Source: Gammaproteobacteria bacterium (GTDB lineage: Bacteria; Pseudomonadota; Gammaproteobacteria; GCA-001735895). Taken from it: DNA of 40,496 nucleotides. Made by a program: the position numbers and the translations under genes. The stretch lies in the NCBI GenBank assembly GCA_009937625.1, contig JAACFA010000001.1, positions 1-40,496 of the forward strand, given 5' to 3'. The notes beneath the pieces are model-generated. The model made no database searches and was not told where the DNA came from. It saw nothing but the letters and a program-made list of their open reading frames with translations. Positions 7,071 through 15,517 of this stretch are shown piece by piece (position 1 is the stretch's first letter; each line of letters starts with the position of its first letter).

Positions 7071-7390
7071 AGCGCGCGCAAAAAGAAGGCCCCCGAAGAG
7101 GCCCGCAAACATTGCGCGATTAAATCTGTTACGTGAGTGGTCGCTAATCCGTTAGCTCCATATTACACGGGGTCTGTCGTTACCGGGATTGCGCGGTTTC
7201 GACAGCGTCCTGTCACTTAACCAAAGGTCTCATAACCCCGAGAATGTGACTTTTTTCTCAGAAATTATGAGATTTTTTTATATAACTGCACAAAGTATCC
7301 TCTTAACCAGGGCCTAAAACATCACCCAAATGGGTTAAATTGATTAACTTATGGCATATCATCCGGTTTGCGAAACTAGCCGGTCTTCCG
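7071..7390 (+). promoter_or_regulatory. AT-rich leader with alternative hairpins upstream of the Nudix gene
   Basis: A 320-bp gap with no convincing gene. TCTCATAA (7228-7235) pairs perfectly with TTATGAGA (7265-7272), and TCTCA (7256-7260) can instead pair with TGAGA (7268-7272). Seven T residues follow from 7273. The second hairpin plus T-tract looks like a weak intrinsic terminator for srkA, and the competing arm gives an attenuator-like arrangement. Further on are a TATATAAC -10-like stretch, repeated CTTAACCA (7216 and 7302) and the inverted repeat GTTAA-ATTGA-TTAAC (about 7334-7348). A promoter for the Nudix/M23 pair is likely here, but its position is not fixed. Confidence 0.35.
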
Positions 7391-8062
7391 ATGGATTCAA
7401 TCTTTAACTTCGATCAGTCACTCAAGCACAGGGTCGCGCGTAACCTGGCTCGATTCGAAGCGGTTTCGCAGGCGCTCGAAGGCCGCACTCATGCCGCGGT
7501 CGCCTTTACGCTGGTCGATGCCAGCGAGCCTGCCAATATCGCCAATATCGAACACCGGGTCGAACTGCGGCAGCAGGCGGCTTACATTCTCACCACGCGC
7601 ACCTCGAAGCTATCCAGCCATGCCGGGCAGCGCGCCTATCCAGGCGGGCGCGTCGACCCGGGCGAGACGGCGGAACAGGCGGCGTTGCGCGAACTCGAAG
7701 AGGAGGTCGGTCTCAAGCTCGATCCTGGCCGGGTGTTGGGCCGACTAGACGATTACGCGACGCGTTCGGGTTACGTCATAACGCCGTTTGTCGTCTGGGG
7801 CGGCAGCGACGTCAGCCTGACGCCGAACCCGGATGAGGTCGCGCATGTGCACCGCATCCCGCTGCAGGAACTGATGCGCGAGGAAGCCCCCATCCTCGAC
7901 AGCATAGCGGAGAGTGAACACCCGGTGTTGAAAATGCCGCTCGGTGACGAATGGTTCGCCGCGCCCAGCGCCGCGATCGCTTACCAGTTTCGCGAGGTCG
8001 CCCTGTTTGGGCGCAGCACCCGGGTTGCGCATTTCGAACAACCTTATTTCGCGTGGAAATGA
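7391..8062 (+). CDS. Nudix hydrolase, CoA pyrophosphatase (NudL) type
   Basis: ATG 7391 gives 223 residues; the track's TTG start at 7340 adds a tail overlapping an inverted repeat and is less likely. The NudL/CoAse signature precedes the Nudix box: ILTTRTSKLSSHAGQRAYPGG, then GGRVDPGE-x7-RELEEEVGL, with the metal-binding REL-EEE glutamates intact. The order HAGQ-x-AYPGG is characteristic of CoA diphosphatases, which cleave CoA and acyl-CoA to 4'-phosphopantetheine and 3',5'-ADP. About 60 extra N-terminal residues are normal for the family. It overlaps the M23 gene by an ATGA junction. Cytosolic; substrate inferred from the motif. Confidence 0.85.
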   Translation: MDSIFNFDQSLKHRVARNLARFEAVSQALEGRTHAAVAFTLVDASEPANIANIEHRVELRQQAAYILTTRTSKLSSHAGQRAYPGGRVDPGETAEQAALRELEEEVGLKLDPGRVLGRLDDYATRSGYVITPFVVWGGSDVSLTPNPDEVAHVHRIPLQELMREEAPILDSIAESEHPVLKMPLGDEWFAAPSAAIAYQFREVALFGRSTRVAHFEQPYFAWK

Positions 8063-8724
8063 TGAATCTCGAGACCCTGATTAAACGCAATCGATCCGCG
8101 TTCACTCCGCTGTTCGATCCGCCGCTCGACGCCGGCAACACCGTCTACATGGAATTATCGTCGTCCAACAACGAGTTCGATGGCCTGAGCCAGGCCCGGC
8201 AGGATGCTGCAATCCTGGAACGTATCGCGGCGGCCGGTGCAATTGCCGGCGTCGGTGGTTACCTGGAGGACCGTTCGGTTTACAGGGATACCGAACTGTT
8301 CCAGGGTGACGCCGAGCGCTCGATTCATATCGGCGTCGATGTTTTCATGCCGGCGGGAACGTCGCTTTATGCCCCGCTCGACGGCGTGGTGCACAGTTTC
8401 GCCAACCGGCGGGTACAGGGCGATTACGGACCGGTTATCATTCTCAGGCATCGGCTCGAGGGGATCGAATTTCATACGCTCTACGGTCACCTCAGCGAGG
8501 ATTCCCTCGAGGGTCTGGCCGACGGTAAGCCCATTGTCGCGGGCGAGCGGATTGCCGCCATCGGTGCGCGTCCGGGCAACGGCGACTGGGCACCGCATTT
8601 ACATTTTCAGCTGATTCACGATATGCAGGGTAAGCGCGGTGATTACCCCGGCGTAGTTCGTCCGCAAGAACTTGATTTCTATCGGGAAAATTGCCCAGAC
8701 CCCGGCGATCTGCTGTTAACCTAG
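8059..8724 (+). CDS. M23-type peptidase domain protein without signal peptide
   Basis: About 221 residues from ATG 8059, overlapping the Nudix stop (ATGA); the track's 7951 start lies deep inside the Nudix gene and is rejected. Zinc-site motifs of LytM/M23 proteins are present: HIGVD, LYGHLS and PHLHFQ, plus APLDGVV and RPGNGDWAPHLHF. No signal peptide is visible, unlike most M23 hydrolases. The sequence resembles the central M23 domain of the large APH-M23-class III aminotransferase fusion proteins of proteobacteria, including the flanking FYRENCPDPGDLLL tail. It may therefore act in the cytosol on a small molecule rather than on peptidoglycan (inference). Its stop shares CTAG with the convergent gene. 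Confidence 0.75.
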   Translation: MMNLETLIKRNRSAFTPLFDPPLDAGNTVYMELSSSNNEFDGLSQARQDAAILERIAAAGAIAGVGGYLEDRSVYRDTELFQGDAERSIHIGVDVFMPAGTSLYAPLDGVVHSFANRRVQGDYGPVIILRHRLEGIEFHTLYGHLSEDSLEGLADGKPIVAGERIAAIGARPGNGDWAPHLHFQLIHDMQGKRGDYPGVVRPQELDFYRENCPDPGDLLLT

Positions 8725-10010
8725 TGGGCCGGGAAAACCTGTGCCACCACCTGCAGCCAGAGCGATCCGATGATCAGCATGGCGATGGCGTAAGGCCAGT
8801 TCCAGAAAGCGATCTTCCATCCGGGAATGCCGTAACGGCCCTGGAACACGAGGTTGGTGCCGGACAGCGGGTTGGAACAGGTGCCGAGATGCCAGGCGAA
8901 CAGAAAGGTCGCCGCCAGCAGGTTCGGGTCCGGATTCAGCGTCAGAATCATCGGCGTGATGCTCGAGATCATGATAATGGGGTGGATGCCGCAAAACGCG
9001 CATAGCAGCATGACCGCCAGCACCTCGGCCGCGCTGACCGAGTCGAATTGCGCGAACGGATTCGCAAATACGCCGTGCAGGATCAACGCCGAAATACCGG
9101 CCGCCAGCACGCCTGCCGCGAGAAACAGGCATAGCTCGTTGACGATGCGCGGCAGGCCGCCGAGCACGTAATCCCGAAGGCGTTTGCCCGACTCGACGAT
9201 ACCGTGGCGCAATGCCAGCACCAGCATGGTCACCAGCAGCGCGCTGATCGCGATCAGTACCAGGATCGAGGTATCGGCCAGCCATTGCGATAGCAGCACC
9301 ACGGTCAGGATCAGAATGGCCGGCACCTTGAGCGCGCCGAGGTGGGTCGGATAACCGACGAAACTCTCGACCTCCGCTGGATATCGCAGTCGGGCTTCGA
9401 GGTACACGCCGATCAGTCCGACCAGCATGAACGGAAAACCGGCGACGATAATCCAGCCCAGGCTGGCATCGCTGACGTAGGTCAACACCACCGCCATCGC
9501 GCCGAAAAAAGGCGACCAGCTGGAGACGCCGCAAAACACGCGGGTGAAAGTCTGCGCGCTGAATCGCTGCAGCGGGCGCTTGCGATGAATGCGATCGGAA
9601 ATCAGGATCGGCGCCGAAATGTTGATTACCGAGCTCGAGATATTGAGCCCGAGCAGAGTCTGCATGAACGCCTTGCGTCCCACCGGTAGATCTTCGTTCA
9701 GCTGGGTGTCCGGAATCATCACCAGGCGCAGAAAACCGACCGATGCAATCATGGTCATGAGGCCGGTGCTCGAGCTGATCAGCAGATCGGGGTCGATCGC
9801 GGCCTGTTGCGCGCGGGCGTAAACGATCAGGCCGATACCTGCCAGCAGGATCAACGAAACCTGGAGCTTCAGAATGCGCGGGGTATCTGCGAACAGTAGC
9901 AGCGCCGCGCTCCAGGCCGCGAAGCCCCCGATCCACAACGGATTGAAATCGAGTCGCAGCACCTGCAGCTGGGCCAGAATCGTGATGGCGATCATCAGCA
10001 GAATCAGCAT
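8721..10010 (-). CDS. Polytopic membrane protein, ion-transporter-superfamily-like
   Basis: 429 residues, about 10-12 hydrophobic segments. There are two loops of transporter-like character, NISSSVINISAPILISDR and, in the second half, HLGTCSNPLSGTNLVFQGRYG. This two-half layout with conserved small/polar re-entrant loops resembles ion-transporter-superfamily carriers (CitT/ArsB/NhaD-like), but I cannot assign a subfamily or substrate. The competing ORF 8716-9936 is Arg/Pro-rich and is its frame shadow. Its TAG stop uses the same CTAG tetranucleotide as the convergent M23 gene. It lies 150 bp downstream of the kinase gene on the same strand. Confidence 0.7.
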   Translation of the reverse strand: MLILLMIAITILAQLQVLRLDFNPLWIGGFAAWSAALLLFADTPRILKLQVSLILLAGIGLIVYARAQQAAIDPDLLISSSTGLMTMIASVGFLRLVMIPDTQLNEDLPVGRKAFMQTLLGLNISSSVINISAPILISDRIHRKRPLQRFSAQTFTRVFCGVSSWSPFFGAMAVVLTYVSDASLGWIIVAGFPFMLVGLIGVYLEARLRYPAEVESFVGYPTHLGALKVPAILILTVVLLSQWLADTSILVLIAISALLVTMLVLALRHGIVESGKRLRDYVLGGLPRIVNELCLFLAAGVLAAGISALILHGVFANPFAQFDSVSAAEVLAVMLLCAFCGIHPIIMISSITPMILTLNPDPNLLAATFLFAWHLGTCSNPLSGTNLVFQGRYGIPGWKIAFWNWPYAIAMLIIGSLWLQVVAQVFPAH

Positions 10011-10160
10011 CCCGGCCGCACTCTGCCGCGCAAATGTTTGCTTACTGGTTATTCGGGCTACCTGGAAACGTCTTGAGAAACAGCTACCAATGTTACTCGA
10101 ATCCAGACAAAACGCTTAGTCTATTAAGCTGGACTTCGAGTACTGTTCCTTGCGTTGGGT

Positions 10161-11552
10161 TTACTCGTCCTCGCTGCCGCGGTGCATGTCGATCTGGTGA
10201 TTGATGCCTTCTTCCTGTAACAGTTTCTGTATCGCGTTGATGAAACTGGCGGACTGGGAATAGGAGGTATCGCGAAAGCGGATAGTGATCGCCAGTTCAT
10301 CCGGGTCGAGTTGCAGATGGAACTGCCCGGATGGTTTCAGGATCTTGCGAATTTCATTCCAGTCCGAGATGCGGTCGTCGGGCTCCTTGGACAGCGCGCT
10401 TTCGATAAAATCAGCAAGTCCGTCATCGATATCGGCAATATTCTTACGAATATCGGGCGGTTTCTGGCTGACCTGCATCTTCAATAGCTTGCCCAGGGTC
10501 GAGGCGCTGAACGGCAGGCTGTTGGTCAGCATGTGAAACGCCATGACGGCCAGCGCATAAATATCGGCGCGCCCGTCGAGCAAATCCCCGTTGATAATCT
10601 CGGGCGCAATGTAGGACGGTGTGCCCTCGATGTTGACATCCTTGTCCTGCGGCGGGCTCGCGATACCGAAATCGGTGAGCTTGATGTTGCCGTAGGCATC
10701 GACAACGATATTCGAGGGTTTTATATCGCGGTGTACGATACCCTTGTCACCGTGGTTGTGCGCGTACTGCAAAGCGCTTGCGACCTGCGACAGGATCTCT
10801 CGAGTCTCGGCCAGGTCAAGCGCTCCTCGTTCCTTGAGTATCGCGGACAGATCCTGGCCGTGCAGCTTTTCCATGACGATGAAGCGGGTCGAGAATTCGT
10901 CGATGACCTCGAACACGTTGACGATGTTCGGATGGTTGAGACTGGCGATAGTCTTGGCTTCCTGCTCGAAGCGGTCGCGGAACTTGTCGTCGTAAGCGAG
11001 CTTGTATTTCAGCATCTTGATCGCAACTTCGCGCTCCAGCTCCGGATCCCAGGCGTTGAACACGGTGGCCATGTTGCCTTCGCCGAGCTTGCCCCTGAGT
11101 TCGTACCTGCCGACCCGGTTGATACCTCCGTTTTGCGCCATACGGCTGGTCATCAGCTGTGTCATGACCTCGGCGAAATCGGGGTGTCTCTCGATCAGGT
11201 TCTTAAAATGCCCGTGATCCAGGTAAAGCGCGGTAGTGTCGGTCAGCGCGACGATGTCGGCGGAGTAGGTGGAATTGATCAATAGCGAAATTTCGCCGAC
11301 GACTTCGCCCTTCTTGAGCATGATGCGGCGCTTGATATCGCCCTGGTTGTTAGGAATCTGGACTTCTACCTTACCCTCGAAGATGAAGTAAATCCGATTG
11401 CCCATGTGGCCTTTTTCGACCACCATGTCGCCCGACTGGAACTCGGTAATTTCGATGTGTTCGGCGATATCCTCGATCACTTCGACGTCGAGATCCTGCA
11501 GAATCTTGACGCCCGATAGTATTAACACGATTTCGTCGGTATCGATTGACAT
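10161..11552 (-). CDS. Ser/Thr protein kinase with N-terminal cyclic-nucleotide-binding-like domain
   Basis: 463 residues. Residues ~10-135 form a CNB fold (ILQDLDVEVIEDIA, then GEVVGEISLLINSTYSAD), residues ~148-410 a eukaryotic-type kinase, and ~410-463 an unassigned tail. The kinase looks active: glycine loop LGEGNMATVF (156-165), VAIK Lys179, HRDIKPSN with Asp276, DFG Asp294 and APE 316-318. In the CNB phosphate-binding cassette the usual Pro-Arg pair is Thr-Tyr, so the Arg that contacts the cyclic phosphate is missing and cAMP/cGMP binding is doubtful. No transmembrane segment is visible, so it is probably cytosolic. It precedes a membrane-protein gene. The tail (DELAITIRFRDTSYSQSASF) looks like a small alpha/beta domain. 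Confidence 0.88.
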   Translation of the reverse strand: MSIDTDEIVLILSGVKILQDLDVEVIEDIAEHIEITEFQSGDMVVEKGHMGNRIYFIFEGKVEVQIPNNQGDIKRRIMLKKGEVVGEISLLINSTYSADIVALTDTTALYLDHGHFKNLIERHPDFAEVMTQLMTSRMAQNGGINRVGRYELRGKLGEGNMATVFNAWDPELEREVAIKMLKYKLAYDDKFRDRFEQEAKTIASLNHPNIVNVFEVIDEFSTRFIVMEKLHGQDLSAILKERGALDLAETREILSQVASALQYAHNHGDKGIVHRDIKPSNIVVDAYGNIKLTDFGIASPPQDKDVNIEGTPSYIAPEIINGDLLDGRADIYALAVMAFHMLTNSLPFSASTLGKLLKMQVSQKPPDIRKNIADIDDGLADFIESALSKEPDDRISDWNEIRKILKPSGQFHLQLDPDELAITIRFRDTSYSQSASFINAIQKLLQEEGINHQIDMHRGSEDE

Positions 11553-11645
11553 CCACTAAACCTGGTAGGAATTGGCTGCTATCCGAACCGGCACAGGTTC
11601 GGAGGGCGCAATTTTTCGCGCCATAGGTCACATATAGTTTAGATT

Positions 11646-12401
11646 TTAGAACAAACCAGGATTAAGTGGGGACGCGGCGGTCATGCCGCCGTCCAGGGTG
11701 TAGCACTGGCCAGTGGCGAAACCGGCATCATCGGAAGCCAGCCACAGCGCCAGTCTGGCGATATCTTCGGGTTCGCCGAAACGACCGGCGGGATGGCGCG
11801 CAAGCGCATCGGCCCGCGCCGCCCCGGGATCTTTGGCGAGCGCGAACGCGGCGTCGGCCATGCCGGTCATGATCCAGCCGGGGCTGATCGCGTTGCAGCG
11901 GATCGCGGGCCCGTGATCGACCGCGATCGAGCGCGTCAGCCCCTGGACAAAGGCCTTGGAGGCGTTATAGAGCGCTAGCCCGGGATCGGCGGTCGAGGCA
12001 GAAATCGAGCCGATGTTGATGATCGAGCCGCCGCGGCACATGATCGGTATACAGTCGCGGCACAGCATGAACACGCCCCTGGCGTTGACGCCCATCAACA
12101 GGTCCCAGTCGTGGTCGGTGGTTTCGACGATGGTCTTTTCGATCTGCACCCCGGCGTTATTGACCAGGATCGAGAGCTCGCCAAACTCGGCGACAACGCG
12201 GTCCGTCAGCGCATCGATGTCGGCCTTGTCGGCGACATCGGCGGTTTGCCACAGCACGGTGTCCGGCAGGTCGGCGGGGCGCGGGCCACGCCCGCAGGTC
12301 ATGACGCGTGCACCCTCGGCCGCGAAACAGCCGACGATGGCCCGCCCGATGCCCTGGCGCCCGCCGGTTACCAGCGCGGTCTTGCCCTGCAGGCGGCTCA
12401 T
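11646..12401 (-). CDS. Short-chain dehydrogenase/reductase (SDR)
   Basis: 251 residues from ATG 12401, which overlaps the stop of the upstream gene as ATGA; the track's longer start is inside that gene. Classical SDR motifs are complete: TGGRQGIG cofactor loop (12-19), NNAG (81-84), catalytic Ser near 132-134 and YNASK (Tyr145, Lys149). The C-terminus GQCYTLDGGMT is typical of 3-oxoacyl-ACP reductase-like SDRs. It oxidises or reduces a hydroxyl/carbonyl with NAD(P). As the last gene of an operon with a Rieske oxygenase and another SDR, it probably handles an oxygenase product; the substrate is unknown. Confidence 0.85.
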   Translation of the reverse strand: MSRLQGKTALVTGGRQGIGRAIVGCFAAEGARVMTCGRGPRPADLPDTVLWQTADVADKADIDALTDRVVAEFGELSILVNNAGVQIEKTIVETTDHDWDLLMGVNARGVFMLCRDCIPIMCRGGSIINIGSISASTADPGLALYNASKAFVQGLTRSIAVDHGPAIRCNAISPGWIMTGMADAAFALAKDPGAARADALARHPAGRFGEPEDIARLALWLASDDAGFATGQCYTLDGGMTAASPLNPGLF

Positions 12402-13156
12402 AGCTTCATCTGCTGGACCTGGGCGCTGAGGCCGCCGTCCAGCACCCAGAGTTGACCGGATGCGTAACGCGCCTCGTCCGAGGCGAGCCAATTGACCAGG
12501 TTAGCGATGTCTTCGGGTTCGCCGTAGGTGCGCATCGGATGCACGTCGCGCACCGCCTGCTTGAGCGTTTCGATATCGCCCGAGTCGCCGAAGAAACTCT
12601 GCAGCATCGGCGTGTTGACGTAACCGGGGCAGACGGCGTTGACGCGAATGCCCTCGGGGCCATGATCGCAGGCCATGGCGCGGGTTAGCGCATGCACCGC
12701 GCCCTTGGTAGCGCAGTAGGCGGCAAGCTCCGGGTCGGCGATGTATCCATCGTAGGAGCCGAAATTGATGATGCTGGCTGCCTCCGATTTACGCACCAGG
12801 GGCAAGGCGTACTTCGAGGTCAGAAACATGCCGGTGACGTTGATGGCGAAGATCCGGTTCCATTCTTCGAGCGTGGTGTCCTCGATCGTTTTCTCGATTT
12901 CGATGCCTGCCGCATTGACCAGTATATCGAGCTTATCCCAGCGCTCGGCCAGCGCGGCGAAGGTCTGTTGGCAGATAGATTCGTCGGTCACGTCGTAGGC
13001 CAGGAATTCGACCCGATCCGGCAATTCGTCCCGCGATGCCAGGTCGGCCGCAATCACTCGTGCGCCTTCCCGCGCGAAACGCTCGCAAATCGCGCGGCCG
13101 ATGCCGCCGCAACCGCCGGTTACGAAGGCGGTCTTGCCCGCCAGCAAGCCGCTCAC
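12398..13156 (-). CDS. Short-chain dehydrogenase/reductase (SDR)
   Basis: 252 residues. The cofactor motif is TGGCGGIG (13-20), the NNAG motif is NAAG (81-84, Asn to Ala at position 2), and the catalytic set is Ser134 with YCATK (Tyr147, Lys151). The C-terminal GQLWVLDGGLS is standard. It overlaps the Rieske oxygenase stop and the next SDR start by ATGA junctions on both sides, so the three genes are translationally coupled. The two SDRs share the segment V.IEKTI..TT but differ elsewhere, suggesting an old duplication with sequential or stereospecific roles. Substrate unknown. Confidence 0.85.
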   Translation of the reverse strand: MSGLLAGKTAFVTGGCGGIGRAICERFAREGARVIAADLASRDELPDRVEFLAYDVTDESICQQTFAALAERWDKLDILVNAAGIEIEKTIEDTTLEEWNRIFAINVTGMFLTSKYALPLVRKSEAASIINFGSYDGYIADPELAAYCATKGAVHALTRAMACDHGPEGIRVNAVCPGYVNTPMLQSFFGDSGDIETLKQAVRDVHPMRTYGEPEDIANLVNWLASDEARYASGQLWVLDGGLSAQVQQMKL

Positions 13157-14304
13157 GCCGCGGCCTCGCTGGCGCGCCGATAAGCCTGCAGAATCAGCCC
13201 GTGAAAATGGTGTACTGCGTGTTCGCTGGCGCCACTACCTTCGATATCGACCATGTAACGCCCCGATCTGAACGCCGGGGTGTTCATGCCGCGCTGCACA
13301 CTTTCCACCAGGCCGATGTCTTCCGGTTGCAGCACTTCGTCGATAAACCTGAGCGCTTCCTTCTCGGTATCGTTGGGCTCGGCGGTTTCGAAAAAGAAAT
13401 CGAACTCTTCCCAGGTTTCCTGTTCGTTGATGGGGTAGAAACGCCAGACCATGAAATTGCCGCGGCCGGGATAACGCATCAGCGTGACATTGGGCCACAG
13501 GAACCAGACCGCGTGGTCGGTAACGGTTGCCCCCGCGATGTCATAGGCCTGGTTGTCGCCGACGCGTGCCTTTGCCATGTGGCTGGAATAGATGCCATGC
13601 GTCTCGACCTTGTAGGTATCCATGTCGATCATCGAGCTGAATCCCTTGTGCGCGACCGGGCAGTGGTAGCATTCGAGAAAATTATCGACCACGGCTTTCC
13701 AGTTTGCCTTGATCCGGTAAGTGAGACGGGTCGAAAAAGTCAGGTCGCCAAGGTCCGGCGCATACTGCATGACTTCCCGCGCCAGGGCGCCGGATTGCTC
13801 GGCTAGCGGGGCGGCATCCGGATCGAGGTTGACGAAAACCAGGTGACAAAATACTTCGACCTGAACCGGATCGAGGCAGATTTCCTGCTGATTGAAATCT
13901 TCCAGGTACTCGGAGCGCGGCGCGCGCGCCAGTTTTCCGTCCAGGTCGTAGGTCCAGGCGTGGTAGGGGCAGGTGATCCGTTTGGCCTGGCCTTCGCCGA
14001 ACAGCAGCTCGTGTCCACGATGTTTGCAAACGTTGTAAAATGCCTTGAGTTCGCCATCGTTGTTGCGCAGAGCGACGATACTCTGGCCCTCGATGCTCAT
14101 GCTCATGTAGCTTCCCGGTTCACGCAGTTTTTCCTCGTGGCAAAGGAACTGCCAGCTACGGTGAAAAACCTGTTCGCGCTCGATCTGGAGGAACCTGGGA
14201 TCCACGTAGCAGCGGGTATCGATCGAGTGGGAACGGGTTGCGATCTCGTCGTACCCTTTTCTGATTTGAGCGAGTTCACTCCTGCTAAGCAGTGCACTGG
14301 ACAT
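13153..14304 (-). CDS. Rieske non-heme iron oxygenase, large subunit (quaternary-amine type)
   Basis: 383 residues. The Rieske [2Fe-2S] ligands are Cys93-x-His95 (CKHRGH) and Cys112-x2-His115 (CPYHAW). The catalytic domain has NFLECYHCPVAHK with iron ligands His214 and His219. The residue bridging to the Rieske cluster is Glu211 rather than the common Asp. A Glu here is known from carnitine monooxygenase CntA and relatives, and the overall order and the C-terminal SGASEHAVHHFH resemble CntA/GbcA-type enzymes acting on quaternary amines. The needed reductase is not in the window. It is the first gene of the oxygenase-SDR-SDR operon. The substrate is inferred. Confidence 0.85.
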   Translation of the reverse strand: MSSALLSRSELAQIRKGYDEIATRSHSIDTRCYVDPRFLQIEREQVFHRSWQFLCHEEKLREPGSYMSMSIEGQSIVALRNNDGELKAFYNVCKHRGHELLFGEGQAKRITCPYHAWTYDLDGKLARAPRSEYLEDFNQQEICLDPVQVEVFCHLVFVNLDPDAAPLAEQSGALAREVMQYAPDLGDLTFSTRLTYRIKANWKAVVDNFLECYHCPVAHKGFSSMIDMDTYKVETHGIYSSHMAKARVGDNQAYDIAGATVTDHAVWFLWPNVTLMRYPGRGNFMVWRFYPINEQETWEEFDFFFETAEPNDTEKEALRFIDEVLQPEDIGLVESVQRGMNTPAFRSGRYMVDIEGSGASEHAVHHFHGLILQAYRRASEAAA

Positions 14305-14490
14305 GGGGATGTTTCCTTGGTTGTCTGAATAATCGATACACTCGGATCAAGCGATAAACTATCAGTTTGGCAGATCGAGGGAATACTGATTTGCGACATT
14401 TAAACACGAAAAGCTGGTGATATGGAGCCGGCAAGCGCCATAATGGCCGCTATCACAGGTAATGCCGGCGATCAAAACAATGGGTAGAAA
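14305..14490. promoter_or_regulatory. Divergent promoter region, oxygenase operon / desaturase
   Basis: This 186-bp spacer separates the leftward oxygenase operon from the rightward desaturase-family gene, so at least two promoters should lie here. An AT-richer stretch occurs around 14325-14405. I see no operator I can name and no convincing small gene; the 98-aa minus-strand ORF across it has no supporting signal. Confidence 0.35.
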
Positions 14491-15492
14491 ATGACCGGGA
14501 CTGCCGGCAAGCAAAAACGACCGCAGTGGAATTATCGGCCCGAAGTCCCGATTCGGGTATCGCCGCTGTTCCGCACCCCTTTCGACCCGATTGCGATAGC
14601 TAAATGGATCGTCGCAGGCTGGTTTCCCGTTACCGAACGCCTGATCATCCTGTTTCTCGCGCTCCTGTCCTGGTTCTTTTTTCACCCGGAGCTGATTCGC
14701 TGCCAGGTGTTCCAGTTCGACTGGATCGCCCAGATCTTCGTCCGTAACCTGATATTGATGCTGCTGGTCGCTGGCGGACTGCATTTGTATCTCTACGTTT
14801 ACAAAAAACAGGGCGACGAACGTCGTTACGACGCCAGGCCATTGGCTAAAAACAGCAAGCTATTCACCTTCAACAACCAGGTTTACGACAACCTGTTCTG
14901 GAGCTGCGCCAGCGGCGTCACGGTATGGAGCGCCTACGAGGTTTTGATGATGTGGTCGCTGGCGAACGGCTACGCGCCGGCGCTGGACTGGCCCGGGGAT
15001 TTTTTGTGGTTACTGCTGTTGATTTTCCTGGTGCCGATCTGGGAAACGTTCTATTTTTACCTGATCCACCGCATGCTGCACTGGCCACCGCTTTATCGCA
15101 AAGTGCATTACCTACATCATCGAAACACCAACGTCGGGCCCTGGTCGGGATTATCGATGCACCCGGTCGAGCATATAATTTACCTTGGCTCGGTGTTGAT
15201 TCACTGGATCGTGCCATCCAACCCGTTCCTGATTGTTTTTCACCTGCAGTATTTCACGCTATCGGCCGTGACCACCCATGCGGGTTTCGAAGGCATTGTT
15301 CTCGATGGCAAGAAGCGGCTGCGACTGGGCACCTTTCATCATCAGATGCATCATCGGTTTTTCGAATGCAATTATGGCGGCCTGGAAATTCCCTGGGATA
15401 AATGGATGGGTTCGTTCCACGACGGCACGCCCGAGTCCCACCAACAGTTTCTCGCGGCACGCAGGGCAAGGTCTGAGGCCGGTAAAGCCTGA
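14491..15492 (+). CDS. Sterol desaturase / fatty acid hydroxylase family protein
   Basis: 333 residues, membrane-bound, with hydrophobic segments near 50-70, 85-105, 150-190 and 235-260. The histidine-rich di-iron motifs of the family are complete: HRMLH (H-x3-H), HYLHHR (H-x2-HH) and HHQMHHR, with a further SMHPVEH. Such enzymes use O2 to hydroxylate or desaturate lipid chains at the membrane. It is transcribed divergently from the Rieske oxygenase operon, so the two may share control, but no common substrate is evident. The extended N-terminus (~50 residues, Arg/Pro-rich) precedes the first hydrophobic segment. Confidence 0.85.
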   Translation: MTGTAGKQKRPQWNYRPEVPIRVSPLFRTPFDPIAIAKWIVAGWFPVTERLIILFLALLSWFFFHPELIRCQVFQFDWIAQIFVRNLILMLLVAGGLHLYLYVYKKQGDERRYDARPLAKNSKLFTFNNQVYDNLFWSCASGVTVWSAYEVLMMWSLANGYAPALDWPGDFLWLLLLIFLVPIWETFYFYLIHRMLHWPPLYRKVHYLHHRNTNVGPWSGLSMHPVEHIIYLGSVLIHWIVPSNPFLIVFHLQYFTLSAVTTHAGFEGIVLDGKKRLRLGTFHHQMHHRFFECNYGGLEIPWDKWMGSFHDGTPESHQQFLAARRARSEAGKA

Positions 15493-15517
15493 AGCAGTCC
15501 AGGGTAGAAACGAGCGG

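Noticed and set aside
8716-9936. 406-residue minus-strand ORF
   Set aside because: Arg/Pro/His-rich frame shadow of the membrane protein gene at 8721-10010.
13036-13806. 256-residue plus-strand ORF
   Set aside because: Antisense to the Rieske oxygenase and SDR genes.
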